NCBI GenBank assembly: GCA_022799755.1
Contig: JAAWOU010000002.1
Coordinates: 43,454-107,453 of the forward strand
Length of the DNA stretch: 64,000 nucleotides
Direction of reading: 5' to 3'
Origin: Lachnospiraceae bacterium
Lineage (GTDB): Bacteria > Bacillota > Clostridia > Lachnospirales > Lachnospiraceae
The notes beneath the pieces are model-generated. The model saw nothing but the letters and a program-made list of their open reading frames with translations. It was not told the DNA's origin and searched no databases. Position numbers and translations under genes: made by a program. Shown here piece by piece: positions 1 to 9,134 of the stretch. Positions within the stretch are counted from its first letter, which is position 1, and each line of letters opens with the position of its first letter.

Positions 1-1230
1 GCCCTTGATGTCCGGCAGCCTGGAGGCCATACGGGCGATGCGCCTGCGCAGAGACTTGGGGAGCTTCTGGTACAGATGCAGTGCCTGGGGCTCGCAGTAG
101 ATGCAGTAGCCGCCGAAGAGCTCGTCGGAACCCTCGCCGGAGACCACCACCCGCACGTACCGGGAGGCCTCTCTGGACAGGAAATACAAGGCCACGGCAG
201 AGGAATCCCCGGAGGGTTCGTCCATGTAGTAGAGCACTTCCGGCACAGCCTCCCAGAATTCTTTCTCGGAGATGCGCTTGGTGTGCTGTTCCAGATGAAG
301 CTCTCCGGCCAGCTCCCTGGCCAGAGGGATCTCGTTATAGTAGCCGTCTTCCTTGCCGTAGCCCACGGTAAAGGTTTTGTCCCCTGTGAATTTCGCGGCG
401 ATCAGGCTGGAGTCCACGCCGCCGGAGAGGAAAGTGCCCACCTCCACATCCGCCGTCATGTGGGCCGTCACCGAGTCCGAGACGGCTCTGTCCAGGTCAT
501 TGATCCACTCTTCCTCGGATTTCTCTTTCCTTTTACCTGACCGGGCCGGCGTCAGCATAGGGAGGAAATAACGCTTCGGATACAGGGAAGCGCTGCCTCT
601 TTGAAAGGTGAGGAAGTGGCCGGGCAGGAGCTGACTGATGCCCTGGAAGAAAGTCTTCTCCAGAACGGAATATTGAAAAGAGAGATACTGCTCCAGCGCT
701 TCCGTATTCAGACGCTTTTCGTAGGCAGGATGCTGCAGGATTCCCTTGATCTCCGATGCGAAGATGAAACTGCCTCCTGCCACCGTATAGTAGAAAGGTT
801 TTATCCCAAAGGGATCTCTGGCTGCGAAGAGGGTCTGGGCCTTTTTGTCCCAGATGGCGAAAGCGAACATTCCCCGCAGATGTTCCGGCAGGTTTTCACC
901 CCATTCCTCGTATCCGTGGAGCAGCACCTCGGAATCTCCCTGGGTGGAGAAGCGGTGTCCGGCCGAGAGCAGTTCCTGCCGCAGCGCCTGATAATTGTAG
1001 ATCTCCCCGTTGAACACCAGCACCTTGTCCCCGGTCTCGTTAGCCATGGGCTGGGTGCTGCCGCCCGGGTCAATGATGGCCAGGCGTCTGAAGCCCAGGG
1101 CCGCTGGGCCAGAGAGCCAGCTTTTGCCCTGATCGGGGCCCCTGTGGGCCAGAGAGCTCATCATCCGGTCCAGAATCTCTTCTCCGGCGGGAGTGTCGTT
1201 TTTTTCTATAAATCCGCATATTCCGCACAT
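1..1230 (-). CDS. asnB: Asparagine synthase (glutamine-hydrolysing), 3' end cut by window edge
   Basis: Reverse strand from ATG at 1230 reads MCGICGFIDKKNDTPAGEEILDRMMSSLAHRGPDQG...GEIYNYQALR...GTFLSGGVDSSLIAAKF...VSGEGSDELFGGY: class II Gln amidotransferase N-terminus plus the SGGVDSS PP-loop. Open through base 1, so it is missing from the ORF track. Confidence 0.95.
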   Translation of the reverse strand, partial: MCGICGFIEKNDTPAGEEILDRMMSSLAHRGPDQGKSWLSGPAALGFRRLAIIDPGGSTQPMANETGDKVLVFNGEIYNYQALRQELLSAGHRFSTQGDSEVLLHGYEEWGENLPEHLRGMFAFAIWDKKAQTLFAARDPFGIKPFYYTVAGGSFIFASEIKGILQHPAYEKRLNTEALEQYLSFQYSVLEKTFFQGISQLLPGHFLTFQRGSASLYPKRYFLPMLTPARSGKRKEKSEEEWINDLDRAVSDSVTAHMTADVEVGTFLSGGVDSSLIAAKFTGDKTFTVGYGKEDGYYNEIPLARELAGELHLEQHTKRISEKEFWEAVPEVLYYMDEPSGDSSAVALYFLSREASRYVRVVVSGEGSDELFGGYCIYCEPQALHLYQKLPKSLRRRIARMASRLPDIKG

Positions 1231-1365
1231 GATCCATACTCCTTTGTCATTGAGATGTCTTTTGTTGTATGGATAAAGCATAGAATACGACTGTTTCTTA
1301 TTCACGGCATTTATGTAACCAAGTTGTATCAGGTTGTAAATTCTTTCGCAGGGTCCGGCGGGCGC

Positions 1366-2814
1366 CTACAGCTCCAGCAAAATACAGCGCCGCCTGCTTC
1401 TGTCCTGATCCTCGTAAGTCTCCAGGAGAATCCGGCCAGTGTCCGGATCATACTCCATGCCGATGAGATTCTGGAGATTCTTATATAACAGCTGTCCCTC
1501 GCCGGAGCCTGCGGGATACAGATATAGATCCGCGGACAGTACGCCCCAGTACTCCTGCAGGGCAGAGGGCAGGCTGTTTTCCCGTCCGCAGGTCTGCGCA
1601 TTGGACTGGGTGGTCTCGGTGTAGTTGCCCATGGTCTCCTTAATCAGGGCGACCAGCATATCCCCGGAGGGCAGCGCCAGGAAATCCCAGACATAGTTGG
1701 GAAAATCCCGGACAGAGGGCGTCTGCTGCAGGTGCGTCATATCTATGGTCCAGAGCATAAGCGGGTTCGACATATAGTAGAACGTCTCTCCGCCCGGGGA
1801 ATACTGACAGACCGGGTAGGGCATCCCCTCGTTACCCATCAGGTCCTGCTCGGTATATTGGATGTCGGAGGGCATGGACGCTTCCTCTATCAGGGAGAGG
1901 GTGGGCGTTATGGCGGTGCCCGGCAGAAACGAAGCCTTTCTCACATAGAGGCCGGCGCTTTGGGTCTCCGCCACAAGGCTGAAGAGCCCTGGTTGGGAGT
2001 CTTCGTCATAGAGACCTGTACTCCAGAGCATATTCCCGTCGCCGTCTGGGCCACAAGGCGTATAGAGCACCTGGTCCGGCGCAAGGAGCCTTGAACTGCC
2101 GATGGACCAGTAGTCATTCTGCCTGTCGGATCCGCCGGCTCCTGCAGGGGAGGAACCTTGGGACAATGTCCGGCCGCAGTCGTATATGGGGATCAGGAGG
2201 GTGGGATCCGTGGAGATGCCGGAGGCGTCAAAGGTCACCCATCTGCCCTCCGGGGAAAAGCTTCCCAGGAAGTAGCCGAGATAATCCGAGGTATTCTCAT
2301 ACAGAAGCAATGGCTCCTGCTCTCCCAGCGTGCAGAGCAGGACAGCGTTCGCGTTGCGGTAAGCGGAGCGGAGATAGATTAACAGCTGCTTTCCGTCCGG
2401 GGAGGGCAGGAGCTGCTCCATGTACACGCTGTCCCCCATCTCTGCGCCCAGCGGACTGTTCCGGTTCTCCCAGGTCTTGAAAAAGCCCCCGGCCACGTCA
2501 TAGAAGCCATATCTATAGTCAACCTGCCGGTACTCCAGTATTGCTTCGTCATTGTCCCCGGCTGTGGAGAGGATATGGATTTCATTGTCGCCGCAGCCTG
2601 CCAGAAAGGCGCTTTTATTCAAATCATACAGGGTATCATAGGTGTAGGTATATATTTTTTTCACCGTGAAGTCCCTGTCCGCAGGGCTGTCCTGGCTCTC
2701 GCTCTCCGCGGAGGAGGCCTGGGGGAGCAGCATGGTCTTCTCCTCCGGCGTGCACGCGGTGAGGAGTGCCGTAAAAAGAAGCAGGGGGGGCATGTACTTT
2801 GCAGCGCTAGGCAT
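1366..2814 (-). CDS. Lipoprotein with WD40/TolB-like beta-propeller character
   Basis: ORF 1366..2904; likely start at Met31 (2814) gives MPSAAKYMPPLLLFTALLTAC lipobox; repeated DGKQLLIYL/SPEGRWVTF blade-like motifs; overlaps the upstream kinase stop. Confidence 0.7.
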   Translation of the reverse strand: MPSAAKYMPPLLLFTALLTACTPEEKTMLLPQASSAESESQDSPADRDFTVKKIYTYTYDTLYDLNKSAFLAGCGDNEIHILSTAGDNDEAILEYRQVDYRYGFYDVAGGFFKTWENRNSPLGAEMGDSVYMEQLLPSPDGKQLLIYLRSAYRNANAVLLCTLGEQEPLLLYENTSDYLGYFLGSFSPEGRWVTFDASGISTDPTLLIPIYDCGRTLSQGSSPAGAGGSDRQNDYWSIGSSRLLAPDQVLYTPCGPDGDGNMLWSTGLYDEDSQPGLFSLVAETQSAGLYVRKASFLPGTAITPTLSLIEEASMPSDIQYTEQDLMGNEGMPYPVCQYSPGGETFYYMSNPLMLWTIDMTHLQQTPSVRDFPNYVWDFLALPSGDMLVALIKETMGNYTETTQSNAQTCGRENSLPSALQEYWGVLSADLYLYPAGSGEGQLLYKNLQNLIGMEYDPDTGRILLETYEDQDRSRRRCILLEL

Positions 2815-4405
2815 GCCGCCCGGAGCTTTTCCTCGGAGCCGTCTGTCCTGCTTTTCGATTTGCCGGCGGGGATTTCTCCCGTGGAACTGCCTGCGGTATG
2901 TCATGTGCTGCCTCCTTTTCTTCTCTCAGGCGGATGTAAAATATGGTCTGGGCATTGGGGTTGCTTTTCACGCCGATGAGGCCGTCGTGCTCCTCCATGA
3001 TTTTTCGGCAGATGGAAAGGCCCAGTCCCGAGCTTCCCTGTTCTCTGGAATAGGACTTGTCCACCCGGTAAAAGGGTTCGAAGATCCGCTCCTGCTCTTC
3101 GGGGACAAGGCCCCGGCCCCGGTTTCGGACGAACAGCCATACGGAGCCGTTTCGCCTGGAACCGCTCAGGAGAATGGTGGAGTGGCTGTCACCGTATTTG
3201 ACGGCATTGTCTACCAGATTGACCAGAACTTGGCGCAGCCTTTCCTCCACACCGTTGGCCCAGAGGGGTTCCGGCAGATCCGTCTCGATCCGCATCTCAT
3301 AGCGCTCTGCCTTAATCCGCAGCGCCTCCGCCACGCTTTTGGCGATGAGGGTGAGATCCACGGGACGCATCTCCATATAGATGCCCTTGTCGGACATGTC
3401 CAGCAGCTGGAGCACCATCCGGTGCATTCGGGTGCTCTCCTGCAGGATCTGGCGCAGGCCCTGGCTGTTTAGCTGCCGGTCCGCCCCCCGGTCCGCCTCC
3501 AGGAGCTGGGCATAGCCCTGAATGGTGGTCAGGGGGGTCTTCAGCTCATGGGTCATGTTGTTGTAGAATTCCTGCCGGCTTCCCAGGAGGGAGACGATCC
3601 GCTCCTTATCCGCCTGCATCTTCTTAAACTGGGAACCGATGGTCTCAAGCATGACGCTGAAGTTCCGGGACAGCTCTCCCACCTCGTCCCTGCGCCCGGA
3701 GTCCGCCAGCTGGGCCAGCATCTGCATGTCCACCTGCTCCTTGGGGAGGTCCCGGACCACCTGGCGGGTGATCTCGGTCAGCTTCCCCACGGGCACCAGC
3801 AGCCGGTTGACGAAAAAGGCCAGCAGCAGGAAGATCAGAGCGTATACAACGGCAGTGATCTGATAGACCAGCTGTTCGTTCTGCCTGATCTGAACATAGA
3901 GTCCGGAGGTGTCCATGCGGTATCGGATGATGCCGATGGTGCGATTTTCGATGGTCACGGGCATGGAGAGATAGACCAGCATGGTGTCCGCGTCCGGATA
4001 GGTCATGGTAAAAGCCGCGTTTCCGCGGATGGCCTCCTGAAGATCCGTGCCGGTCTTTTCCTCCGGAATCTGTCTGTTTCCCTTCAGGAACTGTCCCTGG
4101 GTGTCCAATACGCTTAAGCCCTGACCGCCCAGAATGCGCAGCTCCCGGACAATGTCCTCCGCAATCTGCCGATACCCCTCCTCGTCGTTGTTGGCGCCCT
4201 TGAGCATAAGGAGCTGGCGGATGTAGATCAGGGTGTTCTCCTGACGGCTCTGGAGCTCGCGCACGATCTGCGCCTCCAGACCCTGCCAGAGCTTTGCGTG
4301 TATACCGCTGCTAAGGATTCCGCCCCCTGCCAGGAAGAGTCCCAGGATGATAAGCATCATCTGCCGCCGGATTCCCAGGCGGCACTTTTCCTTACTGCGG
4401 GACAT
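2807..4405 (-). CDS. Sensor histidine kinase (two TM, HAMP, HisKA, HATPase)
   Basis: NNMTHELKTPLTTIQGYAQLL H-box, LVDNAVKYGD N-box, GSSGLGLSICRKIMEEHDG G-box. Confidence 0.95.
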   Translation of the reverse strand: MSRSKEKCRLGIRRQMMLIILGLFLAGGGILSSGIHAKLWQGLEAQIVRELQSRQENTLIYIRQLLMLKGANNDEEGYRQIAEDIVRELRILGGQGLSVLDTQGQFLKGNRQIPEEKTGTDLQEAIRGNAAFTMTYPDADTMLVYLSMPVTIENRTIGIIRYRMDTSGLYVQIRQNEQLVYQITAVVYALIFLLLAFFVNRLLVPVGKLTEITRQVVRDLPKEQVDMQMLAQLADSGRRDEVGELSRNFSVMLETIGSQFKKMQADKERIVSLLGSRQEFYNNMTHELKTPLTTIQGYAQLLEADRGADRQLNSQGLRQILQESTRMHRMVLQLLDMSDKGIYMEMRPVDLTLIAKSVAEALRIKAERYEMRIETDLPEPLWANGVEERLRQVLVNLVDNAVKYGDSHSTILLSGSRRNGSVWLFVRNRGRGLVPEEQERIFEPFYRVDKSYSREQGSSGLGLSICRKIMEEHDGLIGVKSNPNAQTIFYIRLREEKEAAHDIPQAVPREKSPPANRKAGQTAPRKSSGRHA

Positions 4406-5072
4406 ACTTGTATCCCACGCCGAAGACCGTCACCAGCATGCCCTCCAGCCCGGCCTTTTTGCGGATACGCTGGACGTGGATATCCACGGTTCTGGTGTCT
4501 CCCAGGAAATCATAGCCCCATATCCGGTCCAGCAGGGCGGTTCTGGTGAATACCTGACGGGGATGCTTTAGGAAGCAGATCAGCAGTTCGTACTCCTTGG
4601 GAGTCAGATTCAGCAGTTCGTCATGTTTATAGACGCTGTGCTCCTGCTCCGCCACGGTGAGATGCCCGCAGACCAGGGGCGTATCCTCCGGGAGGCCCCG
4701 GGCTTTGTCGAACCGGCGCAGTATGGTGCGCACTCTGGCCACCACTTCGCGCAGGTCAAAGGGCTTTGTAATGTAATCGTCCGCCCCGGATTCCAGGCCG
4801 TAGAGCTTATCCTCCACGCTGCCCCTGGCGGTCAGCATGATAATCGGGATCCGGTACTGTTCGGCCAGCATCCGGCATACGTCCACGCCGTTTATGTCGG
4901 GCAGCATCCAGTCCAGGAGCACCAGGTTCGGGGGATTCTTGCCGGCCATGACAAAGCCCTCGCTGCCCGTATAGGCGCACTGTACCTGAAAGCCCTCCTT
5001 TTCAAAACCGTATTTTAAAATGTCCGCAATGGGTTTCTCGTCCTCAATGACCAAAATCTTCTTGTCTTCCAT
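4392..5072 (-). CDS. OmpR/PhoB-family response regulator
   Basis: KKILVIEDEKPIADILKYGFEKEGF...LVLLDWMLPDINGVDVC...KPFDLREVVARV plus winged-helix RTVDIHVQRIRKK. Start MEDKK at 5072 follows a good RBS. Confidence 0.95.
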   Translation of the reverse strand: MEDKKILVIEDEKPIADILKYGFEKEGFQVQCAYTGSEGFVMAGKNPPNLVLLDWMLPDINGVDVCRMLAEQYRIPIIMLTARGSVEDKLYGLESGADDYITKPFDLREVVARVRTILRRFDKARGLPEDTPLVCGHLTVAEQEHSVYKHDELLNLTPKEYELLICFLKHPRQVFTRTALLDRIWGYDFLGDTRTVDIHVQRIRKKAGLEGMLVTVFGVGYKYVPQ

Positions 5073-5179
5073 CGTATCCCCCTTGTGCGCTCCGGCGCGC
5101 ATGCCAATCCGCTTTTTTGGACAGACTTCTTATTTGTACTCGAATTGTATAACATAAGTATAACGCGGATGTCTCGGAA

Positions 5180-5196
5180 ATGTAAAGAAAATGTAA
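5180..5196 (-). promoter_or_regulatory. Direct-repeat response-regulator box upstream of the RR/HK operon
   Basis: Minus strand TTACAT-N5-TTACAT (period 11); the second copy acts as -35 followed by N17 and TATACT. Confidence 0.45.
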
Positions 5197-5197
5197 C

Positions 5198-5226
5198 TTG
5201 ACATTTATTTCCCATGGATTTATACT
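5198..5226 (+). promoter_or_regulatory. Sigma-A promoter TTGACA-N17-TATACT
   Basis: TTGACA 5198-5203, exactly 17 bp, TATACT 5221-5226. Confidence 0.8.
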
Positions 5227-5230
5227 GAAA

Positions 5231-5245
5231 TGAGAATGATTCTCA
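5231..5245 (+). promoter_or_regulatory. Fur-box-like 7-1-7 palindrome
   Basis: TGAGAATGATTCTCA is a perfect 7-1-7 dyad close to TGATAATnATTATCA, just downstream of the -10. Confidence 0.75.
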
Positions 5246-5271
5246 AATAAATCAGGCGGAGGAGAAGACAT

Positions 5272-5421
5272 ATGGCGGATGTGATCATTACAGGGGCCCT
5301 GGCGGTTATTGTATTCTTGATTGTCCGGGGGATGGTCCGGCGGCGCGGCCGGGGGGATTGCCCCGGGGGATGCAGCGGCTGCAGCGGGAGCGGCTGTCCG
5401 GGCTGCGGCGGGAGAAAATAA
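5272..5421 (+). CDS. FeoB-associated-like Cys-rich single-TM protein, 49 aa
   Basis: ATG after GGAGGAGAAG RBS: MADVIITGALAVIVFLIVRGMVRRRGRGDCPGGCSGCSGSGCPGCGGRK*. One TM then Gly/Cys-rich tail. Too short for the ORF track. Confidence 0.8.
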   Translation: MADVIITGALAVIVFLIVRGMVRRRGRGDCPGGCSGCSGSGCPGCGGRK

Positions 5422-5531
5422 TATTCTAAAATTATATTCTTTTGCTTCTTTTTTCATTTTTGTCTTTCCCTGAAAAGAGGAATATGTTATACTAAAATTT
5501 AAGAGTGCAGCAAATTGGACCAGGAGTGAAT

Positions 5532-6869
5532 ATGTCAGAGCGAAATATGCCAAAAGACCATATTTCGAAAGATAAAAGGACAGCGGGGAACAGACAGAGA
5601 GTTGACATATCAAAGGACAGAGCAACACAGGCCTCCGGAACCGAGAGAGCCGGAAAGTCCGGTGAGGCGGGCAGGGCCGGAAAGACAGGAAAGTCCGCTG
5701 AGGCGGGCAGAAGCGGAAAAGCCGGAAAGCCCGGTGAGACGGGCAGGGCCGGGAAGACAGGAAAGCCCGGTGAGTCAGGCAGAGCCGGAAAGACAGGAAA
5801 GCCCGCTGAGGCGGGCAGATTCGGAAAGTCGGTAAACCTTGGTAAGTCGGGCAGAGCCGGGGGAAAGAGAGAGGGACTTTCGGCCGGGAAAAGCGCCGGG
5901 AAGCATGGGCAGAGGATCTGGATCTGGGTGTGGATGCTGTTATGCGGGATCTTCCTGCTGCGCATCTGGGATCTGAACCACACCGTGGAGACCATGAAAG
6001 ACAAAATCAATCAGCTGACCCGGTTCGCCGCACAGCAGCAGGAGAGGCTGCAGTCGCTGACGGAGACCCTGGAGGAAGAGAGGGACCTGCAGAGCCGGGG
6101 AGACACCCGCGGGCAGGGAGCCGGTTTCACCGGGGACGGGACGGACGGGCAGGCCGGAGACAGGTTGGAGGGGGAAGCGTCCGAGGCCGCGGCGGTAAGC
6201 GGACAGGGAGTGGCCCACAAAGTCTACCTGACCTTTGACGACGGGCCCAGCGAGAAGACAGAGGAAATTCTGGAAATTTTGGACAGATACGATGTAAAAG
6301 CCACTTTTTTCGTGGTGGGCAAGGAGGGCGATCAGGCCCGGGAGACCATGCGCAGAATCGTGGAGGCAGGGCATACCCTGGGAATGCATTCCTACACCCA
6401 TAAATATGACGAAATATACGCGTCCGTGGAGAATTTTGCGGCGGATTTTGAAAAGCAGCAGGACTACCTTTATGAAGTCACCGGGGTGAAGAGTATGATA
6501 TACCGCTTTCCCGGGGGCAGCTCCAACACAGTCAGCAAGATTGACATGAGGCGGTTCGCGGAATACCTGGACAGCCAGGGCGTGCGTTTCTTTGACTGGA
6601 ACATCTCCTCCGGCGACGGGGGAAGCTTTCTGGTTCCCGTGGAGACGCTGATAGAGAACTGCACGGAGACCATCGGAAACCACGACACGTCCGTGGTGCT
6701 GATGCACGACGTGCCCGGAAAGACTACAACCAGAGAGGCACTGCCTGAGATCATCGAGAAGATCCAGGCTATGGAGGACACGGTGCTTCTGCCGATTACG
6801 GAGGATACGGCGCTGATTCAGCATATAGAGTGGCAGGATGAGGAGTCGAAAAAAGAAAGGATGTGGTGA
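5532..6869 (+). CDS. Membrane-anchored polysaccharide deacetylase (NodB homology) with N-terminal Gly-X-Y tract
   Basis: KVYLTFDDGPSEKTEEILEILDRYDVKATFFVVG and HSYTHKYDEIY NodB motifs; TM helix RIWIWVWMLLCGIFLLRIW; Gly-X-Y-like N-terminal region. Confidence 0.9.
   Translation: MSERNMPKDHISKDKRTAGNRQRVDISKDRATQASGTERAGKSGEAGRAGKTGKSAEAGRSGKAGKPGETGRAGKTGKPGESGRAGKTGKPAEAGRFGKSVNLGKSGRAGGKREGLSAGKSAGKHGQRIWIWVWMLLCGIFLLRIWDLNHTVETMKDKINQLTRFAAQQQERLQSLTETLEEERDLQSRGDTRGQGAGFTGDGTDGQAGDRLEGEASEAAAVSGQGVAHKVYLTFDDGPSEKTEEILEILDRYDVKATFFVVGKEGDQARETMRRIVEAGHTLGMHSYTHKYDEIYASVENFAADFEKQQDYLYEVTGVKSMIYRFPGGSSNTVSKIDMRRFAEYLDSQGVRFFDWNISSGDGGSFLVPVETLIENCTETIGNHDTSVVLMHDVPGKTTTREALPEIIEKIQAMEDTVLLPITEDTALIQHIEWQDEESKKERMW
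5648..5865 (+). repeat. Imperfect tandem repeat (about 36 nt / 12 aa) encoding collagen-like Gly-X-Y triplets
   Basis: GKSGEAGRAGKTGKSAEAGRSGKAGKPGETGRAGKTGKPGESGRAGKTGKPAEAGRF; recurring gggcagrgccgg-aagacaggaaagcccg-tgag units. Confidence 0.8.
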
Positions 6870-7567
6870 CAACGCAGAGGATATTATTGAAATTGAGCGG
6901 CGAAGCCCTTGCGGGCCAAAAGAAGACCGGGTTCGACGAGGAGACGGTGCGGAAAGTGGCCCTGCAGGTAAAGGAGCTTGTGGATCACGGCACCCAGGTG
7001 GGTATCGTCATAGGCGGCGGGAACTTCTGGAGAGGCAGGACCAGCGAAACCATCGACCGCACCAAGGCGGATCAGATCGGCATGTTGGCCACGGTGATGA
7101 ACTGCATATACGTATCGGAGATTTTCCGCTTTACAGGCATGCAGACCAGCATTCTGACGCCTTTTGAGTGCGGGTCTTTTACCACGCTTTTTTCCAAGGA
7201 CAGGGCGCTGCGGTATTTCTCCCAGGGGCAGGTGGTATTCTTTGCAGGCGGCACGGGACATCCGTATTTTTCCACGGATACAGGCGTGGTGCTGCGGGCC
7301 ATTGAGGTGGAGGCGGACGTGATTCTGCTGGCCAAGTCCATCGACGGCGTGTACGACGACGACCCGGCAGAAAACCCGAATGCCAGAAAGTACGACGAAG
7401 TCACCATCGACGAGGTGATTGAGAAGAATCTCCATGTGGTGGATATGACCGCCTCCATTCTGGCCAGGGAAAACAAGGTTCCCATGTGGGTGTTCGGGCT
7501 GGGGGAGGAGAACAGCATCGTCAACACTGTAAGAGGAAATTTCAACGGCACGAAAGTGCTGGTATAG
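6863..7567 (+). CDS. pyrH: UMP kinase
   Basis: GTG start overlapping the upstream stop; ILLKLSGEALAG...IVIGGGNFWRGR...GTGHPYFSTDTGVVLRAIE. Confidence 0.97.
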   Translation: MVTTQRILLKLSGEALAGQKKTGFDEETVRKVALQVKELVDHGTQVGIVIGGGNFWRGRTSETIDRTKADQIGMLATVMNCIYVSEIFRFTGMQTSILTPFECGSFTTLFSKDRALRYFSQGQVVFFAGGTGHPYFSTDTGVVLRAIEVEADVILLAKSIDGVYDDDPAENPNARKYDEVTIDEVIEKNLHVVDMTASILARENKVPMWVFGLGEENSIVNTVRGNFNGTKVLV

Positions 7568-7601
7568 GTATAGCAAATACGGAAAAGGAGAGGATAGAAC
7601 T

Positions 7602-8153
7602 ATGGACGCTAGATTGCAGCAATATGAAGACAAGATGAAAAAGGCCATCGAATTTCTGGAGGGGGATTACAACGGCATTCGCGCGGGACGAGCCAATCCC
7701 CATATCCTGGACAAGCTCCGCATTGACTACTACGGGACGCCCACGCCCATTCAGCAGGTGGGCAATGTGACGGTGCCGGAGGCGCGCATCATCCAGATCG
7801 CGCCGTGGGAGAAGTCCCTGATCAAGGCCATCGAGAAAGCGATACTGACCTCTGACATCGGCATCAATCCCTCCAATGACGGCAGCGTGATCAGGCTTGT
7901 GTTCCCGGAGCTCACGGAGGAGCGCAGAAAGGATCTGGTGAAAGATGTCAGGAAAAAGGCCGAGGAGGGCAAGGTAGCCATCCGCAATATCCGCAGGGAC
8001 GGCAACGATTTTCTGAAGAAGCTGGGCAAAGGGGAGGTATCCGAGGACGAGATCAAGCTGCTGGAGGATCAGCTCCAGAAGACCACGGACAAGTATATCA
8101 AAGAAGTGGATGTGCTGATGGAGAAGAAGTCCAAGGAGATCATGACGGTGTAA
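7602..8153 (+). CDS. frr: Ribosome recycling factor
   Basis: AGRANPHILDKLRIDYYGTPTPIQQVGNVTVPEAR; follows pyrH. Confidence 0.98.
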   Translation: MDARLQQYEDKMKKAIEFLEGDYNGIRAGRANPHILDKLRIDYYGTPTPIQQVGNVTVPEARIIQIAPWEKSLIKAIEKAILTSDIGINPSNDGSVIRLVFPELTEERRKDLVKDVRKKAEEGKVAIRNIRRDGNDFLKKLGKGEVSEDEIKLLEDQLQKTTDKYIKEVDVLMEKKSKEIMTV

Positions 8154-8331
8154 GGCATCGGAAAAACATTCAAAAGACAGCGCGAATATGTATGGGGGAG
8201 CGGAAGAGAATGTCTGTTCTCCCATATTTGCAGTAAACGATAACAGAACAAAAAACGTGCGGTTTAATGAATGCTTGTGCGGAGGAATGTCCCAAAGAGA
8301 GACATTCTTCATCCGGATTATGGAGGATGGA

Positions 8332-9051
8332 ATGGGCGAAGAATTAAATATGCCGCGGCATGTGGCGATTATATTGGACGGAAACGGCAGATGGGCCAAA
8401 GCCAAAGGGATGCCGCGCAACTACGGCCATGTGCAGGGGGCGAAGACCGTGGAGACCATCTGCGAGGACGCCTACCGGATGGGCATCCAATATCTGACGG
8501 TGTACGCGTTTTCCACGGAGAACTGGAATCGTCCCGATGACGAGGTGGACGCGCTGATGAAGCTGCTTCGGAATTATATGAAGACCTGCCTGAAGACCGC
8601 GGAGAAGAACCGCATGTGCGTCAGGGTGCTGGGAGAGAAATCCCGGCTGGACGAGGACATTCGAAAGAGGATTCTGGAGCTGGAGGAGGCCACGAAGTAC
8701 AACGACGGCCTGCATTTCCAGATAGCCATCAACTACGGGGGCAGGGACGAGATCGTGCGGGCCTCCAGGAAGATGGCGGCGGCCGTGGCGGAGGGAAAGC
8801 TTCTGCCGGAGGAGATCACGGAGGATACAGTGGGGCGCTATTTGGATACAGCGGGCATTCCGGAGCCGGATCTGCTGATCCGCACCTGCAACGAACAGCG
8901 GATCTCCAATTTCCTGCTGTGGCAGCTGGCTTACACGGAATTTTATTTTACGCCGGTACTGTGGCCGGATTTTACCAAAGAAGAATTGATAAAAGCTGTG
9001 GAAGCATATAATCATAGAGACAGAAAGTACGGCGGGCTGAAGCGGAGCTGA
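8332..9051 (+). CDS. uppS: Isoprenyl transferase (undecaprenyl diphosphate synthase)
   Basis: MPRHVAIILDGNGRWAKAKGMPRNYGHVQGAKTVE...LLIRTCNEQRISNFLLWQLAYTEFYF. Start trimmed from ORF 8188. Confidence 0.97.
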   Translation: MGEELNMPRHVAIILDGNGRWAKAKGMPRNYGHVQGAKTVETICEDAYRMGIQYLTVYAFSTENWNRPDDEVDALMKLLRNYMKTCLKTAEKNRMCVRVLGEKSRLDEDIRKRILELEEATKYNDGLHFQIAINYGGRDEIVRASRKMAAAVAEGKLLPEEITEDTVGRYLDTAGIPEPDLLIRTCNEQRISNFLLWQLAYTEFYFTPVLWPDFTKEELIKAVEAYNHRDRKYGGLKRS

Positions 9052-9134
9052 CAAAAAGGGCTCCGGGCGGAGTGCGGGCGCAGAAATGGGTTCCGAAAGA
9101 GTCGGGGCTGCCCGGACAGATAGGGGGATTGGTT

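Noticed and set aside
5492-6010. Antisense 172-aa Pro/Phe-rich repeat ORF
   Set aside because: Complement of the Gly-X-Y repeat tract; the plus-strand frame carries the NodB domain.
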